Source: Colias croceus (Eukaryota > Arthropoda > Insecta > Lepidoptera > Pieridae). From it: 64,000 nt of DNA. The position numbers were made by a program, and so were the translations under genes. The stretch covers positions 2,876,501-2,940,500 of the forward strand of contig NC_059553.1 in the NCBI RefSeq assembly GCF_905220415.1, given 5' to 3'. Below are positions 1 through 10,975 of the stretch, piece by piece. The notes beneath the pieces are model-generated. The model saw only the letters and a program-made list of their open reading frames with translations. It was not told where the DNA came from and searched no databases. Position 1 is the first letter of the stretch, and each line of letters starts with the position of its first letter.

Positions 1-1161
1 TAAGTAATCTATGGTACTAACTACTACCTAGTGTAAGTATTATATTACTTATCTGTGGCACTACTAAACAGTCGTTTTAGTATTTGTATTCTCTTTGAGT
101 CGTTTATGAACGGGACTAAGTTTCTGATGTTCGAACTTTTTCAGAATTCAGACGGTACGCATTTTACCAGAATCGACCATTAGACAGTCATGGATATAAT
201 TATATAATTAAATACATTAGAAAAATAGTAATAGTAGTAGTCTTTATACCATTAAAATTATAAGTGATTAAGTTCAGTGCACCTCCTCTATATTATAACT
301 TATAATTTTTAAATTGACCGTAAACGTAATATTGTGTAGAAATTTGTATCAAATTGTTACATGGACCGCGAAATAACTCAACAATATACCTACTATAATA
401 TCAAGGGTGACGAATCAAGACAATAAGAGCTAATATATTTTTTCCTTGATGAAGAATGACCATCGTGGAATAGAATCACTGTATTCATTCTAATTTGTGG
501 TTAATTGATGACATTGTCACGCTTTAAAAAGGTACAAGTTCATTATTCTTTTGTTTTTTTTGTTCATAATATCACTTGCGTTGATTGTTCAATGTCATAA
601 TTTAATTGTTCTAGATTTTCTAGAACATATTGTGTAGGAAGTTGTTTTGACATTTAGACCCAGATAAATCTAAAAAGACGCAGGTTCGAATCCCGCTTTG
701 TGATCTATTTTTTTCTATTCTTTAAAAAAATATATTAATTCAGACATTTGAATGTCATAAAACCAAAAATATCATATTCCAGATATATTTGTTAAAAAAA
801 ATATTTCATGCATACGCCAACTTTCAAATGTCATTGTACATATTAAGTAACAATTATTCTTCTACTTAGAGCTAAATGCAAGTGGATTAAATGATTCACA
901 AACTACAAGGGCACGTCATTACCAAGTGAATTTTATAAAATATAGAAATTTAATATGAATCATAGTACATATATAATTTATAGGAAGATAATAATAATAA
1001 TGTTTTAATAAGTACTAATAATACATTTTTTTAAATAAGTACTAATTTAAGAGCGTTACTTGCTCTACCGAATGGATTTTTAGAGAAAAAATAATTGTTA
1101 AAGAAAATTTATTTCAGTTTAATAATATCTCTTATGAAAATTATACAATGCAACCGTACCA
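1..1161. other. AT-rich stretch without a recognised gene
   Basis: No convincing exon or long ORF on either strand. The only recognisable piece is a SINE-like block near 655-730, listed separately. The stretch ends at the target-site duplication of the retrotransposon that follows. Confidence 0.6.
655..730 (+). repeat. tRNA-derived SINE-like fragment, copy 1
   Basis: Contains a near-consensus RNA polymerase III box B (GGTTCGAATCC, about 690-700), followed by TGATC and a T-rich tail running into CTATTCTTTAAAA. The same order (box B, TGATC, T-run, CTATTCTTTAAAA) recurs at about 43875-43920. No box A or complete cloverleaf could be drawn, so this is a retroposon fragment, not a tRNA gene. Confidence 0.45.
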
Positions 1162-1180
1162 GCCATTCATACTTACTTAC

Positions 1181-4100
1181 TTACTTACTGGAGTGGCGCA
1201 GGGACCCAAAGTGAGTCTTGGCCTCCGACAATAAGAGCCTCCATTTTACTCTATCCTGCGCCATCTCTTGCCAGTTTTCGATTTGGAGGGTGCGCAGGTC
1301 TTTGGCGATTTCGTCTTTCCAGCGGTACCTAGGACGCCCAACCGGACGGCGTCCAGATGGCCGTCCCAGGTACGCTCGTTTCGCTGCTCGATCTTCCCCC
1401 ATTCTTTCTACATGGCCGAGCCATCGGAGTCTTTGCGATTTAATCTCACCGATGATATTTGGCTCAGCCATTAGGTCTTCAAGTTCCAAGTTTTTCCTCC
1501 TCCTCCAAATTCCTTCTTCAGTTAGCACTGGCCCAAACATCTTTCTCAAGATCTTCCTCTCAGTGACTAGGAGCTTGCCTTCTTCCTTTTGTGTTAGTGT
1601 CCATGTCTCACAGCCGTACATTAATATAGGTCTTAATATGGTTTTATAGATTAAGATTTTTGTTCGTCTGCTGAGGATCTTCGACACCAGTATTTTATGT
1701 AAGGCTGCACTGCAGCGGAGGGTATTTTGTATTCTTATATCAATTTCCTCTTCCCTCGTGTACGTATCGGTCACAGTGCATCCCAGGTATTTAAATTTGT
1801 CCACACCTTTATAGACAGTGTCTCCTACTAACAGGTCGATCCTAGGTATCCTGCTGTTTTTGTATCGGCGCATATGCATGTATTCGCTTTTGCCGTGGTT
1901 GATTCGCAAGCCTATTTTCTTTGCTTCCCTTTCCAGGGTGAGTGCGGAACACACTATCTCTTCCTTCCTACCTCCTAGTAAAGCAAGATCATCGGCATAC
2001 CCTATCACCTTATGCTGTCCATTTAATTGCACTCCGCCATCGAGTGTGAGAATGTGTCGGATGATGTGTTCAAGTGCTAAGTTGAACAGCATGGGTGACA
2101 GCGCATCTCCTTGCTTAAGTCCTGTGAGCACCTCAAATGAGTCGGTAACCTCCGAGCCTACCTTTATCACAGCCCTGCTTTCTTTGGTGGCGACCTGTAT
2201 CATCTTGATTAATTTTGTAGGGATTTTAAAATTATGTAAGATTGTAATAACTGAGCTGCGGTCCACGCTGTCATACGCTTTAGCGAAATCCACAAACAGC
2301 ATATGGATATCCTGCGCATACTCCCACCTTTTCTCCATGAGTTGTTTGAGGAGGAAGAGTTGATCGACTGTACTTCGGTTGCGTCTGAATCCACACTGGT
2401 AGTCGCCTATTATGGCCTCAGCGTACGGCTCCAACCTCTTGAGCAACACGTAGGACAGGATCTTAAAGGCAGTGGGGAGTAGCGCTATTCCACGATAGTT
2501 TGTGCACTTCTTTCTAGAGCCTTTTTTGTGGATCGGGCATATAACTCCTACGTTCCACTCTTTTGGTATTTTTTCTTCGTTCCAGATGTTCTGTAGTAGG
2601 TCGAAATATTTTGATTGTATGACACTTCCACCGTATTTCCACAGCTCTCCAGGTAAGTTGTCAATTCCTGGTGCTTTATTGTTTTTCAGCTTCATGATAG
2701 CGGACCTCACTTCTTCGTACGTCAATGGCTGTGATTCTTCATCGCTTGGGAATTCGGTTTCGTTTATGTCTTGATGAGTCGACGGGCAGTTTAAAAGGTT
2801 TTGGAAATAGTCTCTCCACATGCTCTTAATAGTTGCCTGCTCTGTGACCAGATTACCGTCATCGTCTTCCAAGAGTTGCAAAGTAGGCTGGAAGCCTTTT
2901 TTGAAATTTCTTAGAGCCAGCGCGCACGAGCAACTTTGTCTCCGCAACTATTTTGTCTCCGCAACTATTTTGTCTCTCCCACCCATGAGCTAGTATGAAA
3001 GTGCGCGCACGTAGCGACGCAACTCCCCATACAAATTGATGGGAGAGACAAAATAGTTGCGGAGACAAAGTTGCTCGTGCGCGCTGGCTCTTATTCTCTG
3101 GTAAAAGTGCCTACTTTCGTTTGCTGTGATTAGATTTTCTATGTCAGTTATTGAATCCTCCAAGTATTTTCTCTTTGCATTTCTTATTGTCCTTTTAGTT
3201 TCTGTACATATCTCATTGTATTTTTCTTCCCACTTATTGTCCTGTTCCGCTTGCAATTTCAGCTTTCTTCTCTCATTCAAGAGCTCTTCACACTTTGATG
3301 TCACCCATTTCCTTCTGTTTTTCCGTTTCTTTCTACCCAGAACCTTCAGACTTGTTTCCTTCACTGTTTCTTTTATGGTGTTCCATGCTTCTTCGATGTT
3401 GTCAGAAATCACTAACCCGTCAAATCTATTTTTCAGTTCTAATTGGAAGTCTTTATTTACATATTCATTTCTTATCTCTTCTACATTAATCCTGTCTTCA
3501 CGTGCTACAGTTCTTGCTTTAGCGACTTTTATCTTAGCCCTGACTTTTATGCCCACCAAATAATGGTCACTGTCACAGTCTGCTCCTCTAAATGTTCTTA
3601 TATCTTCTATGATATTCCTGTGTCTATTGTCAATTATGACGTGATCTATTTGGTTAACAGTTTTTCCATCCGGCGACTTCCACGTTCCTTTGTGTATATC
3701 CTTGTGGGGAAACTTAGTGCTTTGGACTACCATTGACTTTGATGACGCAAAACTGATAAGCCTAGTACCATTATCGTTAGACTTGTCATGTTTGCTATGT
3801 TTTCCTATGGTGGGCATGAATGCCTCTTCTCGTCCTATCTTTGCATTCAGGTCCCCGAGGAGAATTTTGGCGTCGTATCCGGGGATATCATCGTAAACCT
3901 GATCTAGTTGCTCGTAGAATTCGTCTTTTATATCGTCATGTGCCTGTTCCGTTGGGGCATACGCATTTAATAGAGTGATATTATAAAATTTAGTTTTTAG
4001 TCGCAGGATCGATATTCTATCTGATATTGGTTTAAACTGTATCACGTTGGGCAGAAAATGTTTGTCAACTAAAAAGCCTGTTCCATTGACATGTCTATCA

Positions 4101-4441
4101 AAATCAGAGCCACTGTAGAATAGTGTGTGACCGCTTTCTAGCTGGCATTCTCCATTTCCAGGCCACCTTACTTCTTGCAACGCGGCTATGCCGATTCTAT
4201 ATTGGTGCAGTTCTCTGGTGACCTGGTATATGGATCCCGGCCTATACAAACTCCTGATATTCCATGTAGCAAATCGTATTTCCTTTATTCGTAGCCGTGT
4301 GTCGTTGGTGTTGGGATCAGATCGTTTCTCTCTTCTTGTCGGTTTCGTAACATGATTATTTTTACGCGGGAGGGGTGTTAACCCTCCGCACAACCCCCGA
4401 AATGCTGGAGGACCACATCCTACTTTGGTCGGCGAGTCCAT
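1181..4441 (-). pseudogene. RTE endonuclease/reverse transcriptase ORF interrupted by a MITE
   Basis: The N-terminal part (4441 down to 3094) is an AP-like endonuclease. Signature residues visible are TWN, LQEVRW (Glu), YAPT, GDLNAK and SDH. The C-terminal part (2913 down to 1181) is a reverse transcriptase with GFRRNRSTVDQ, VDFAKAYDS, LKQGDALSP and the catalytic YADD box in IGYADDLALL, then a C-terminal segment with GHVERMGEDR and GRPSGRRPVGRPR. The ORF would read through if the 177-bp insertion at 2914-3090 and one copy of its TTA duplication were absent. As it stands, the insertion brings in stop codons. Apart from that I see no stop or frameshift, so the element was probably intact when the MITE landed. 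Start taken as the Met of MDSPTKVG. Confidence 0.85.
2914..3090. mobile_element. 177-bp MITE (PIF/Harbinger-like) inside the RTE element
   Basis: Flanked by TTA at 2911-2913 and 3091-3093, a 3-bp target duplication of the type left by PIF/Harbinger transposons. The ends are perfect inverted repeats of about 46 bp, starting GAGCCAGCGCGCACGAGCAA. The left arm carries an extra 17-bp tandem unit (CGCAACTATTTTGTCTC) absent from the right arm. There is no coding capacity; short ORFs reading through it are chance. Confidence 0.85.
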
Positions 4442-4544
4442 CGGACTTAGCCAGTAGCTAGCTAGGCTATACTACCGGCCGTTCCCCCATCCGCCACCCG
4501 GGGGACGCCCCCCTACGCTGTGAGGCCCAGCGCGGGGCCATTCA

Positions 4545-5668
4545 AAAGATTTTTTTTTCAATATGTAGTTCATAGAATCACTGGACAAAAATAATATAGA
4601 TACAGTACGTACTTGGAGAATAACAGACGTTTTTAATTTTACTCTTTTAAAAATAATTAGTATAATTTAATATTTCAAGATAAAACAATAAATAATTATT
4701 TGTAGACAATAAATCGCATTATCTTCAGTGACAGCAGAACATTTCCTCTAACCTTCATAGCCTTATAGGGAATTGTGGAAGGTTCTGCCTTATATTATAT
4801 TATTGATGATGCTTGATTAATAGCATTTATATAACAAAAAGATAGGTGATAGGATGATATTATAAGATTTTCAACCTTTTTTCGTGGTTCGAGGAGGTTT
4901 TTCAATTTTCAAATCAATTTGAAGTAATTGGTAGTGTAATTTCCATTTACCATTAGAAAAAGTTGATAGGTGTTCAATTATCTGTCTTGAAAAAAAAAAA
5001 TTAGCGCGATAGACCGACATTGAATCCTGTGTCCATAAACTTGAATTTGGAACCACTGTCTACCGACCTGTGACACTATGGTACATTTAACACTGTGATT
5101 TAACTTACAGGCGCAGTAGTTAAATATTGTTTTCATAGACGAATTGAAAAATCCCAAGCAATTAAAAATCTTGATAGAGTTGCCATAAAAGTTTTTGTTA
5201 AAACATAATTGAAGCTTATTTATCGTAGCGTTATAATTTTTCAAAGGGCTCTACATCGTGATTAATCTCATAAATATAAAATATTTAATTGTGTTTCACT
5301 CCATTATGCGGTAAGTATCTTCACAATTATTATTGATACCTAAAACTGGATCCGCTACAAAAAAAAGTAAGAAAACAGTAAAACAGTCATGTTACACGTA
5401 TATATTTTGGAATGCTCTTGAAAAATAATTAAAAATTAATTGCAGTAGCCGCAATTATCAAACTGAGATATATGTATCGTAAACAACAACCTCGACCTTG
5501 AGTTACTTCATATTACTTTGGTTAAAAACTTGTTTGAACATACATAAGAAAATACATAAAGAAATATAATTTCATTTTTTGCATGATATAAATCGTAAAG
5601 TACCTATAACAGAATATTTTTTTGTTAAATGTATATTATTGCTTTTAATGGTTGTGGTAATAACTTAC
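4545..5668. other. Region downstream of the chemosensory exon (likely intron sequence)
   Basis: AT-rich. On the minus strand this should be the start of the chemosensory-protein intron. I looked for an exon 2 with the family's second Cys-x2-Cys pair followed by QK and did not find one here. A 61-codon ORF at 4871-5056 shows faint resemblance (IIEHL, WKL) but lacks the cysteines and is not called. Confidence 0.4.
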
Positions 5669-5882
5669 TTCTCAAAGCTTTTCCTTCTGGCGTACATCTC
5701 AGTCCGTTAATTAAACAGTCCACATAATTTCTCACTAGTCTCTTATTATTAAAAATTGCATCTACATCTAAATAATCATAACGCTCGTCATATTTGGGCA
5801 TATTTTTCATAGCCTCTAAATCTTGTCCTGACACTGCGTTCCACGCACTGGCACATAAGCACAAAACAATTAAAAATAACAT
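5669..5882 (-). CDS. Chemosensory protein (OS-D/A10 family), exon 1 only
   Basis: Chemosensory proteins are small secreted helical proteins that bind hydrophobic ligands such as odorants or lipids. The exon starts at Met (5882) with a signal peptide (MLFLIVLCLCASAWNAVSG, likely cleaved near residue 19-20). The family's N-terminal signature follows: YDERYDYLDVDAIFNNKRLV, RNYVDCL, and the first cysteine pair C-x6-C ending in RCTPEGKAL. The coding exon ends in a strong donor, A|GTAAGT, leaving a phase-1 intron right after the PEGKALR segment, the conserved intron position in this family. The second exon, which should carry C-x2-C and about 50-60 residues, was not found within the 5.7 kb to the left. 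It may lie beyond the window edge, past the RTE insertion, or be lost. The function is family knowledge; whether this copy is expressed is unknown. Confidence 0.88.
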
Positions 5883-7384
5883 TTTGAAAAAAAAAAAAGT
5901 TAGTGACTAAGGTTTGAAAATCGAATTCGCGGTTTCCCGCGCAATTGCTGTTCGCAACATTCGAGCGCTCGCGCCAAGAAATAGTATCGTTGTGGTGCGC
6001 GTGCAGCACATTTGATAGTATTAAACCGTGTGACCGCCTCGCTGCGACAAGATCTATCAAGGGCACAAGGAGTAGCTCTCAGTGAAGGGTTGCTTCTGAT
6101 CCTTTCGATTTACAAAGCGCTTGTATACCTCGAAAATAAACTAAAAAGTAGGTTAAGTCAAACATTGAACGTACCTATAACCATATAAGTACAAGTTCAA
6201 TGTAAACAATGCCAAATGACAATAAAAAAAAAATTTAAATAGGGATACAATTATTAATTTTTGTGTCAGTCTAACCAATGGTCTAACCTAAATTATATAA
6301 TATTATGAAGACGCTACAATCCATCTATCATCAAAAAAATTGAGAAATGCATTATCTATCATTATGCCATTGCTTAAGTTTTTCGCAAACTTTCGATTTT
6401 CCGTTTAAATGATCATACATCATTTGGTTCTCTAGATGACAAAATAATTATACGAACGAGGCATATGCTATTAAGTCTAGGAAGTTCTATTGTACTAGAT
6501 CAGCCATTCGGAACAACAATCAGCTTAGTACCTATCTTTTGCATTAGATTGCAACACAGTACGTTCAATGTACTGGTAATTGCTATTTTTAATGTAGTTT
6601 TTTTTTCTTATTTATCCCTTATGAAAACCTGATATACCTTATAAATGTTATGTGATTTTTTTTTTCTTATTTTGTTTGTATAAATTACGCATGCATTAGC
6701 TTTAAATGCGTTCGCTGCATTTTTTATTTTAGTGTGAACTGTCAAGATTTTTATTCAGAAGGGACGCTCTTAAATGGAGACCTCCTCTAAAATATAATAT
6801 ACCTATGTATTAAATAAAAACATTATAATATTTTTATAAAAGACGATTCTGTAGCCTTTATGATAATAATAATTATTATTTAACATAATAAACATAAAGG
6901 CAGAATATTTATAATCCTATATATTTGTATAATTCCATGAAAACGAGGAAATAATTACGATAATGTATTCGTGATTGTTTGAACACACATAATGAAGTTT
7001 TAATTTCTTTTTTATTTAAATTTATTAATTAATAAATCATAAATTAGTTATGTTCTCATACAAAATCTCGGCATAGGTTTTTATAGTCTTTCAGCTAAAT
7101 ATAAATCGGTTCTTACAAAACATAAAATGATAAATTTAAAATAATAATTAACAGCATATTAAGGTTTTACAAAGTGAAACACAACGGTATTTTCAGTAAA
7201 GAATCTTAAAAAATATTAAACGTACAAAATTTAACACACTAACCTACTTTGTTATGTATATTTGTTAAATTAAAATTTAGTACCTTAGTTTTATTATTTC
7301 ATATTTGTTTAGGTAAATTAATACACAGTTTCGGTGTTTCATAAAATAACGGTATCCGTATATATATAAGAGGAGTTATTTAAA
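5883..7384. other. Upstream region of the chemosensory exon and AT-rich intergenic DNA
   Basis: The first 200 bp upstream of the start codon (5883-6080) are relatively GC-rich, with several CG dinucleotides, and probably hold the promoter. No clear TATA box was seen. The rest is AT-rich with no recognised gene. Confidence 0.4.
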
Positions 7385-7594
7385 TCTATACGTAATATTA
7401 TAAAGCTGAAGAGTTTGTTTGTTTGTTTGAACGCGCTAACCTCAGGAACTACTGGTCGGATTTGAAAAAATATTTCGGTGTTAGATAGCCCATTTATCGA
7501 AGAAGGCTATAAGGCTATATTACGTATATATCACGCTAAGTCTAACAGGAGCGGAGCACAGAGCACTGCGAATAGAACCGCGGGATACAGCTAC
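7385..7594 (+). mobile_element. Non-autonomous Helitron-like element, family B, copy 1
   Basis: Begins TCTATA and continues TAATATTATAAAGCTGAAGAG, then CGCTAACCTCAGGAACTACTGG, TTTCGGTGTTAGATAGCCC and a GC-rich 3' part ending CAGCTAC, a degraded CTAG end. Related copies at 9965-10153, 31372-31500 and 43340-43512. A 5' TC, a 3' CTAG and no target duplication are Helitron hallmarks. Confidence 0.6.
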
Positions 7595-7985
7595 TTCTAT
7601 ATAAAAGAAAAAATAATTAGGCGATTCACCGAGATTGTATAAAATAAAAATATTTACTTTTATTTAGCATATGTACGATAATATGAGCTGGATGTTTAGA
7701 AAGTCCACTATTATCTGTATATTTGTTTAAATAGTTGACATTACCGTGTATAACCTTCTGACCTAGTGACTATATAATATATATAATATACATAAATATG
7801 ATTTACTGTTATCTATTCTATTGAAATATAGACGTATGGCTATTAAAATGAACAGATAATGTTGATTCATTTAAATTAACTTAAATAGTATAAAACTTGC
7901 ACTTTTTTTAATTTTATACGGGATATAAGCCATTTTTTACTTTTAATAATTACCTGTTTTTTCAAAAACCTCTTTTTAGTGATGA

Positions 7986-8300
7986 CTAGATTTCGCCCGC
8001 AACTCCGTCCGCGCGGAAAAATTAAGATTTATTTTTTTCTACGTATTTTTCCGGAATAAAAAGTATCCTATTTTATGCCCAGGATAATAAGGTATAATTT
8101 TACCAAGTTTCATCGAAATCGAACCATTAGTTTTCACGTGATGCCTGAACATACAGACAGACAGACAGACAGACAGACAAAATTTTTTTTAATCACATAT
8201 TTGGGTTTGGTATCGATCCAGTAACACCCCCTGCTATTTATTTTTTCCATATTTTCAATGTACAGAATTGACTCTTCTACAGATTTATTATATGTATAGA
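7986..8300 (-). mobile_element. Non-autonomous Helitron-like element, family C
   Basis: Read on the minus strand, it starts TCTATACATATAATAAA at 8300 and ends in CTAG (plus 7986-7989), inserted between A and T as expected for Helitrons. The 3' end includes GGACGGAGTTGCGGGCGAAA. A CAGA microsatellite lies at about 8154-8180. A related piece is at 39001-39277, and a similar 3' end at 36208. Confidence 0.65.
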
Positions 8301-9052
8301 TAATATTTAACACAGTACCACATATTAGTTTTATTTCAAGAAAAAAACAGACAAATATTAAATCCAGGAATAAAGAAAGAGCAAGCATGAAGCACAAATA
8401 GCTGAAAACTGTAATCTACAAAACTGTGTCAGGTCTTGTGTCCTAAATTGTGTGGTCACATTTTTCCTTCCCGTTATCTTTTAAATGTTAATACACTGTT
8501 TATAATACACCTTACAAGTTACACATCCTTTATTTAGTTTTTCTTTGCGGAACAAAAAAGCGACAAAAAACTCATTGATATTTACAGAAACGGTTTCACA
8601 TCAAAGCCATTGATACACTGTACACATGTTCTTTTTTTGTTGACAATAATGACGTCATATTCATATTTGCGGGTTTTATTTATTCACTAGGAACAGAAGT
8701 ATGAATCTAATACTATTCGAACTAGTATAACAATACTACGTAGGTACACAAAAATATTTTTTGGAAACAATATTGTATTTAACATAATATTATGCTTATA
8801 TTCAAACGTACTTAGCAAAGTTGGAGCTCTTCAATGAAAAAATACAAGAAGGAAAAATTGATATTAATATATTTTATAAAAAAAAAAGAACTGCGCTATA
8901 AAATAATGATTTATAGCTATATGCGAATAACACTGGAAAAAACCTACATTAATATCCAGCCAATATATAAATAAATCTATTGGTCATAGAATTCGCTAGA
9001 AAAAACAAACATTAATGAAAAACTAAATGATTTTCCTACTATTGTAGTTGAT
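8301..9052. other. AT-rich intergenic stretch
   Basis: No exon, RNA gene or recognised repeat seen. Confidence 0.4.
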
Positions 9053-9160
9053 GCGGCTTGACGGAACACATTGGGTGTTTGGTCGGTAGGAATCCGACAT
9101 AAACCACGGCTCCCCGGAGGCTGTGGGTATATCTATGCAAGATTTCCCCACAAAAAAAAA
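9053..9160 (+). repeat. Retroposon 3'-end-like repeat, copy 1
   Basis: Contains GACGGAACACATTGGGTG, GTCGGTAGGAATCC and GTGGGTATATCTATGCAAG, ending GATTTCCCCAC followed by an A-run at 9152-9160. The same order occurs in reverse orientation at 59486-59590, so this is a dispersed poly-A-tailed repeat. Confidence 0.55.
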
Positions 9161-9531
9161 AGGTACTACCAATATCTTCCGCGTAAATATTCATAGTATA
9201 AAACACTCAATGATTATACAAACCAGATACTCTCAAAAGTTAAAACTATTATATATTTTAATAAATTATACATGTCATTTGCATGTTTATGTGCTGTTAA
9301 GTTAGTTGATAATTATTATTGTTAAATTGTATTATTGCACCTCTTTTATCAGACATATCTTTGACAACGAAAATGGAAACTTAATTTATTCAATTTTAAT
9401 TTTGCTTGTGTTCATAATCCTTCGATTTTTTTTATAGCAACTCTTGCGATAGAGCAGGTGGTGGTAGGTGATAGTTGCCGCCCATGACGATCACAGCATT
9501 GGGAACTCTGCAATCGTATTGCTGGCTTTAA

Positions 9532-9609
9532 CCCATTGACCACCGAGCGGCCCAGCGACCACTACACAATAGATTTACTATTGTGTCTGTGATTCCGGGG
9601 GCTGATGGG
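9532..9609. mobile_element. Tiny TTAA-flanked palindromic MITE, copy 1
   Basis: Flanked by TTAA on both sides (9528-9531, 9610-9613), starting CCCATTGACC and ending GGGGGCTGATGGG, with an internal hairpin CACAATAGATTTACTATTGTG. TTAA targets with CCC/GGG ends are piggyBac-superfamily traits. A related copy is at 56438-56513. Confidence 0.6.
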
Positions 9610-9766
9610 TTAAGGGTTATTCAGGTAAGTGTAGGTGCTATGCTTGAAGGTTCCCATGTCACCATGTGCATCCAGGTGGTGGTGAAATTACCAGAAATAA
9701 AAACCGTAGATACTAAGACTGCCTATCAGTTCTTTAGTGTTGGTAAGTAATGTTATAACAGTGTGG

Positions 9767-9946
9767 CTAGTGTGAGTTTTCATCGAGTAAGAAACGTTAC
9801 TATCGCGTCTGCGTCACAGCGAAATTTGTATGGGGAATCAAAGCTTCCCCATACGTCCGCTAGGGGCGCTGTTCGATTTCCCGTACTAATTCGGCTGTGA
9901 CGCAGACGTGATAGTAACGTTTCGTACTCGATCAAACTCACACTAG
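9767..9946. mobile_element. 180-bp palindromic MITE
   Basis: Inverted repeats start CTAGTGTGAGTTT and continue through GAAACGTTACTATC and GTCTGCGTCACAGC on both arms, about 50 bp per arm with a few mismatches. The core contains GTATGGGGA and its inverted copy. No ORF. The superfamily was not determined because no unambiguous target duplication is visible. Confidence 0.65.
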
Positions 9947-9964
9947 GGGTACAGATCTTACTTA

Positions 9965-10153
9965 TCTATATTTAATATTATAAAGCTCGAGAGTTTGTTT
10001 GATCGCGCTAACCTCAAGAAGTTACTGGTCCGATTTGAAAAATTCTTTCGGTGTTGTATAGCCCTTTTATCGAGGAAACTTACCTATAGGTTACAAATAT
10101 GATCACGACCAACAGAAGCGGAGCCACGTGGGTGAAACCGCGGAGCGCAGCTA
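9965..10153 (+). mobile_element. Non-autonomous Helitron-like element, family B, copy 2
   Basis: Starts TCTATATTTAATATTATAAAG, then CGCTAACCTCAAGAAGTTACTG, TTTCGGTGTTGTATAGCCC and ends GGAGCGCAGCTAT, a degraded CTAG end. It lies about 20 bp after the palindromic MITE at 9767-9946. Confidence 0.6.
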
Positions 10154-10569
10154 TATAATTTGCAAGAACTAACCGGAAATATTTATACCTATTACTTGCG
10201 TACATGATCGTCCATATTGATTTCTACTTGGATAAAGTCATAAATATGCATATATCCATAATAGACCCAGAAGACAAATGATAAATAATTAACACATAAG
10301 TTACTAGGCAATTTGCAAGAAACAGCGTAGTTCATATAAGCTAACTGGATAAGTATATCAATTTGCGACATTGCATTGTGATTGTACTGACGTTGTTTAT
10401 AACGCCTTATAATTATAATGTTTTCATTTATTTCATGTTTAGATCGTTATAGTGATGAATGAAAAAACATATACTTAGGTACTTATATTTTACCATATTT
10501 TACGAAGAACTGTCTTTCCGAGGAACTACGACTTGAGTTATTTTAAGAAAAAAACATATGTGTTTCTTA

Positions 10570-10766
10570 AAGGCCAAAAGCACACCGCTACCTAATTCAC
10601 GGTTAGCTCCTCCTTTTTCCTTAAGACCGTTTTTATCCCATCCCCTTTCCCTCTATGGTAGGCAACACCCATAACGTATGTTATGGACGTCTATGGGCGA
10701 CGCACTTTGCCATCAACATCGGCCATTGCGTCTGCTCGTTTGCCTTCCAATGCTATAAAAAAAAAT
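10570..10766 (+). repeat. SINE-like retroposon
   Basis: Starts AGGCCAAAAGCACACC. It has a GC-richer centre (CTATGGGCGACGC, CATCAACATCGGCC) and the ending GTCTGCTCGTTTGCCTTCC, then CTATAAAAAAAAA. I recognise this ending from common lepidopteran SINE-type repeats. 5' promoter boxes are not clear. Confidence 0.5.
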
Positions 10767-10906
10767 ATTATTGATAAAGTGTTAAAAATAGTATCTACTT
10801 ATAAGTAACTTTTGATTTTATCTAGAATTGACATAAAAAACAACAAAATTGTAATATAACTCGTGTTTCGATGGTAAATGTTAAAAATATGTAATGACGA
10901 TTCGAA

Positions 10907-10975
10907 AGTGCTTCTAAAAGAAGTCTTTTTGAACAAATAAATGTTTGATTTGGAGTTTGAGACTTTGAGTTTGAG
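10907..10975 (+). repeat. Dispersed retroposon 3' end, with an inverted copy at 11909-11957
   Basis: Block AAGTGCTTCTAAAAGAAGTC, then GAACAAATAAATGTTTGA and GAGTTTGAG. The reverse complement of a similar block occurs at 11909-11957 (CTCAAACTCAAACC, TTTATTTATTCAATTAGAC, TTCTGTAGAAGCACC), inside the large inverted-repeat region. Confidence 0.4.

Larger units (their letters stand above)
1170..4536 (-). mobile_element. RTE-type non-LTR retrotransposon, nearly full length, carrying a nested MITE
   Basis: Minus-strand element of about 3.4 kb. Its 3' end is a GTAA tetranucleotide tail, read on the plus strand as repeated ACTT at 1170-1186; short tandem-repeat tails are typical of the RTE clade. The octamer GCCATTCA occurs immediately outside both ends (1162-1169 and 4537-4544), and I read it as the target-site duplication. 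The 5' region (about 4442-4536) is GC-rich, unlike its surroundings. The single ORF encodes an AP-type endonuclease followed by a reverse transcriptase and is broken by a 177-bp insertion. It lies between the chemosensory-protein exon and the window edge, possibly within that gene's intron or 3' flank. Confidence 0.85.

Noticed and set aside
1218..2363. Plus-strand ORFs (143 and 181 codons) opposite the RTE polymerase
   Set aside because: Antisense shadows of a well-supported reverse transcriptase.
4871..5056. Possible exon 2 of the chemosensory protein (IIEHL, WKL)
   Set aside because: Lacks the obligatory second Cys pair and the YDP segment; resemblance too faint.
8134..8397. 87-codon ORF on the minus strand with CLSVCLSVCS
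   Set aside because: Reads through the CAGA microsatellite of a Helitron; low-complexity artefact.
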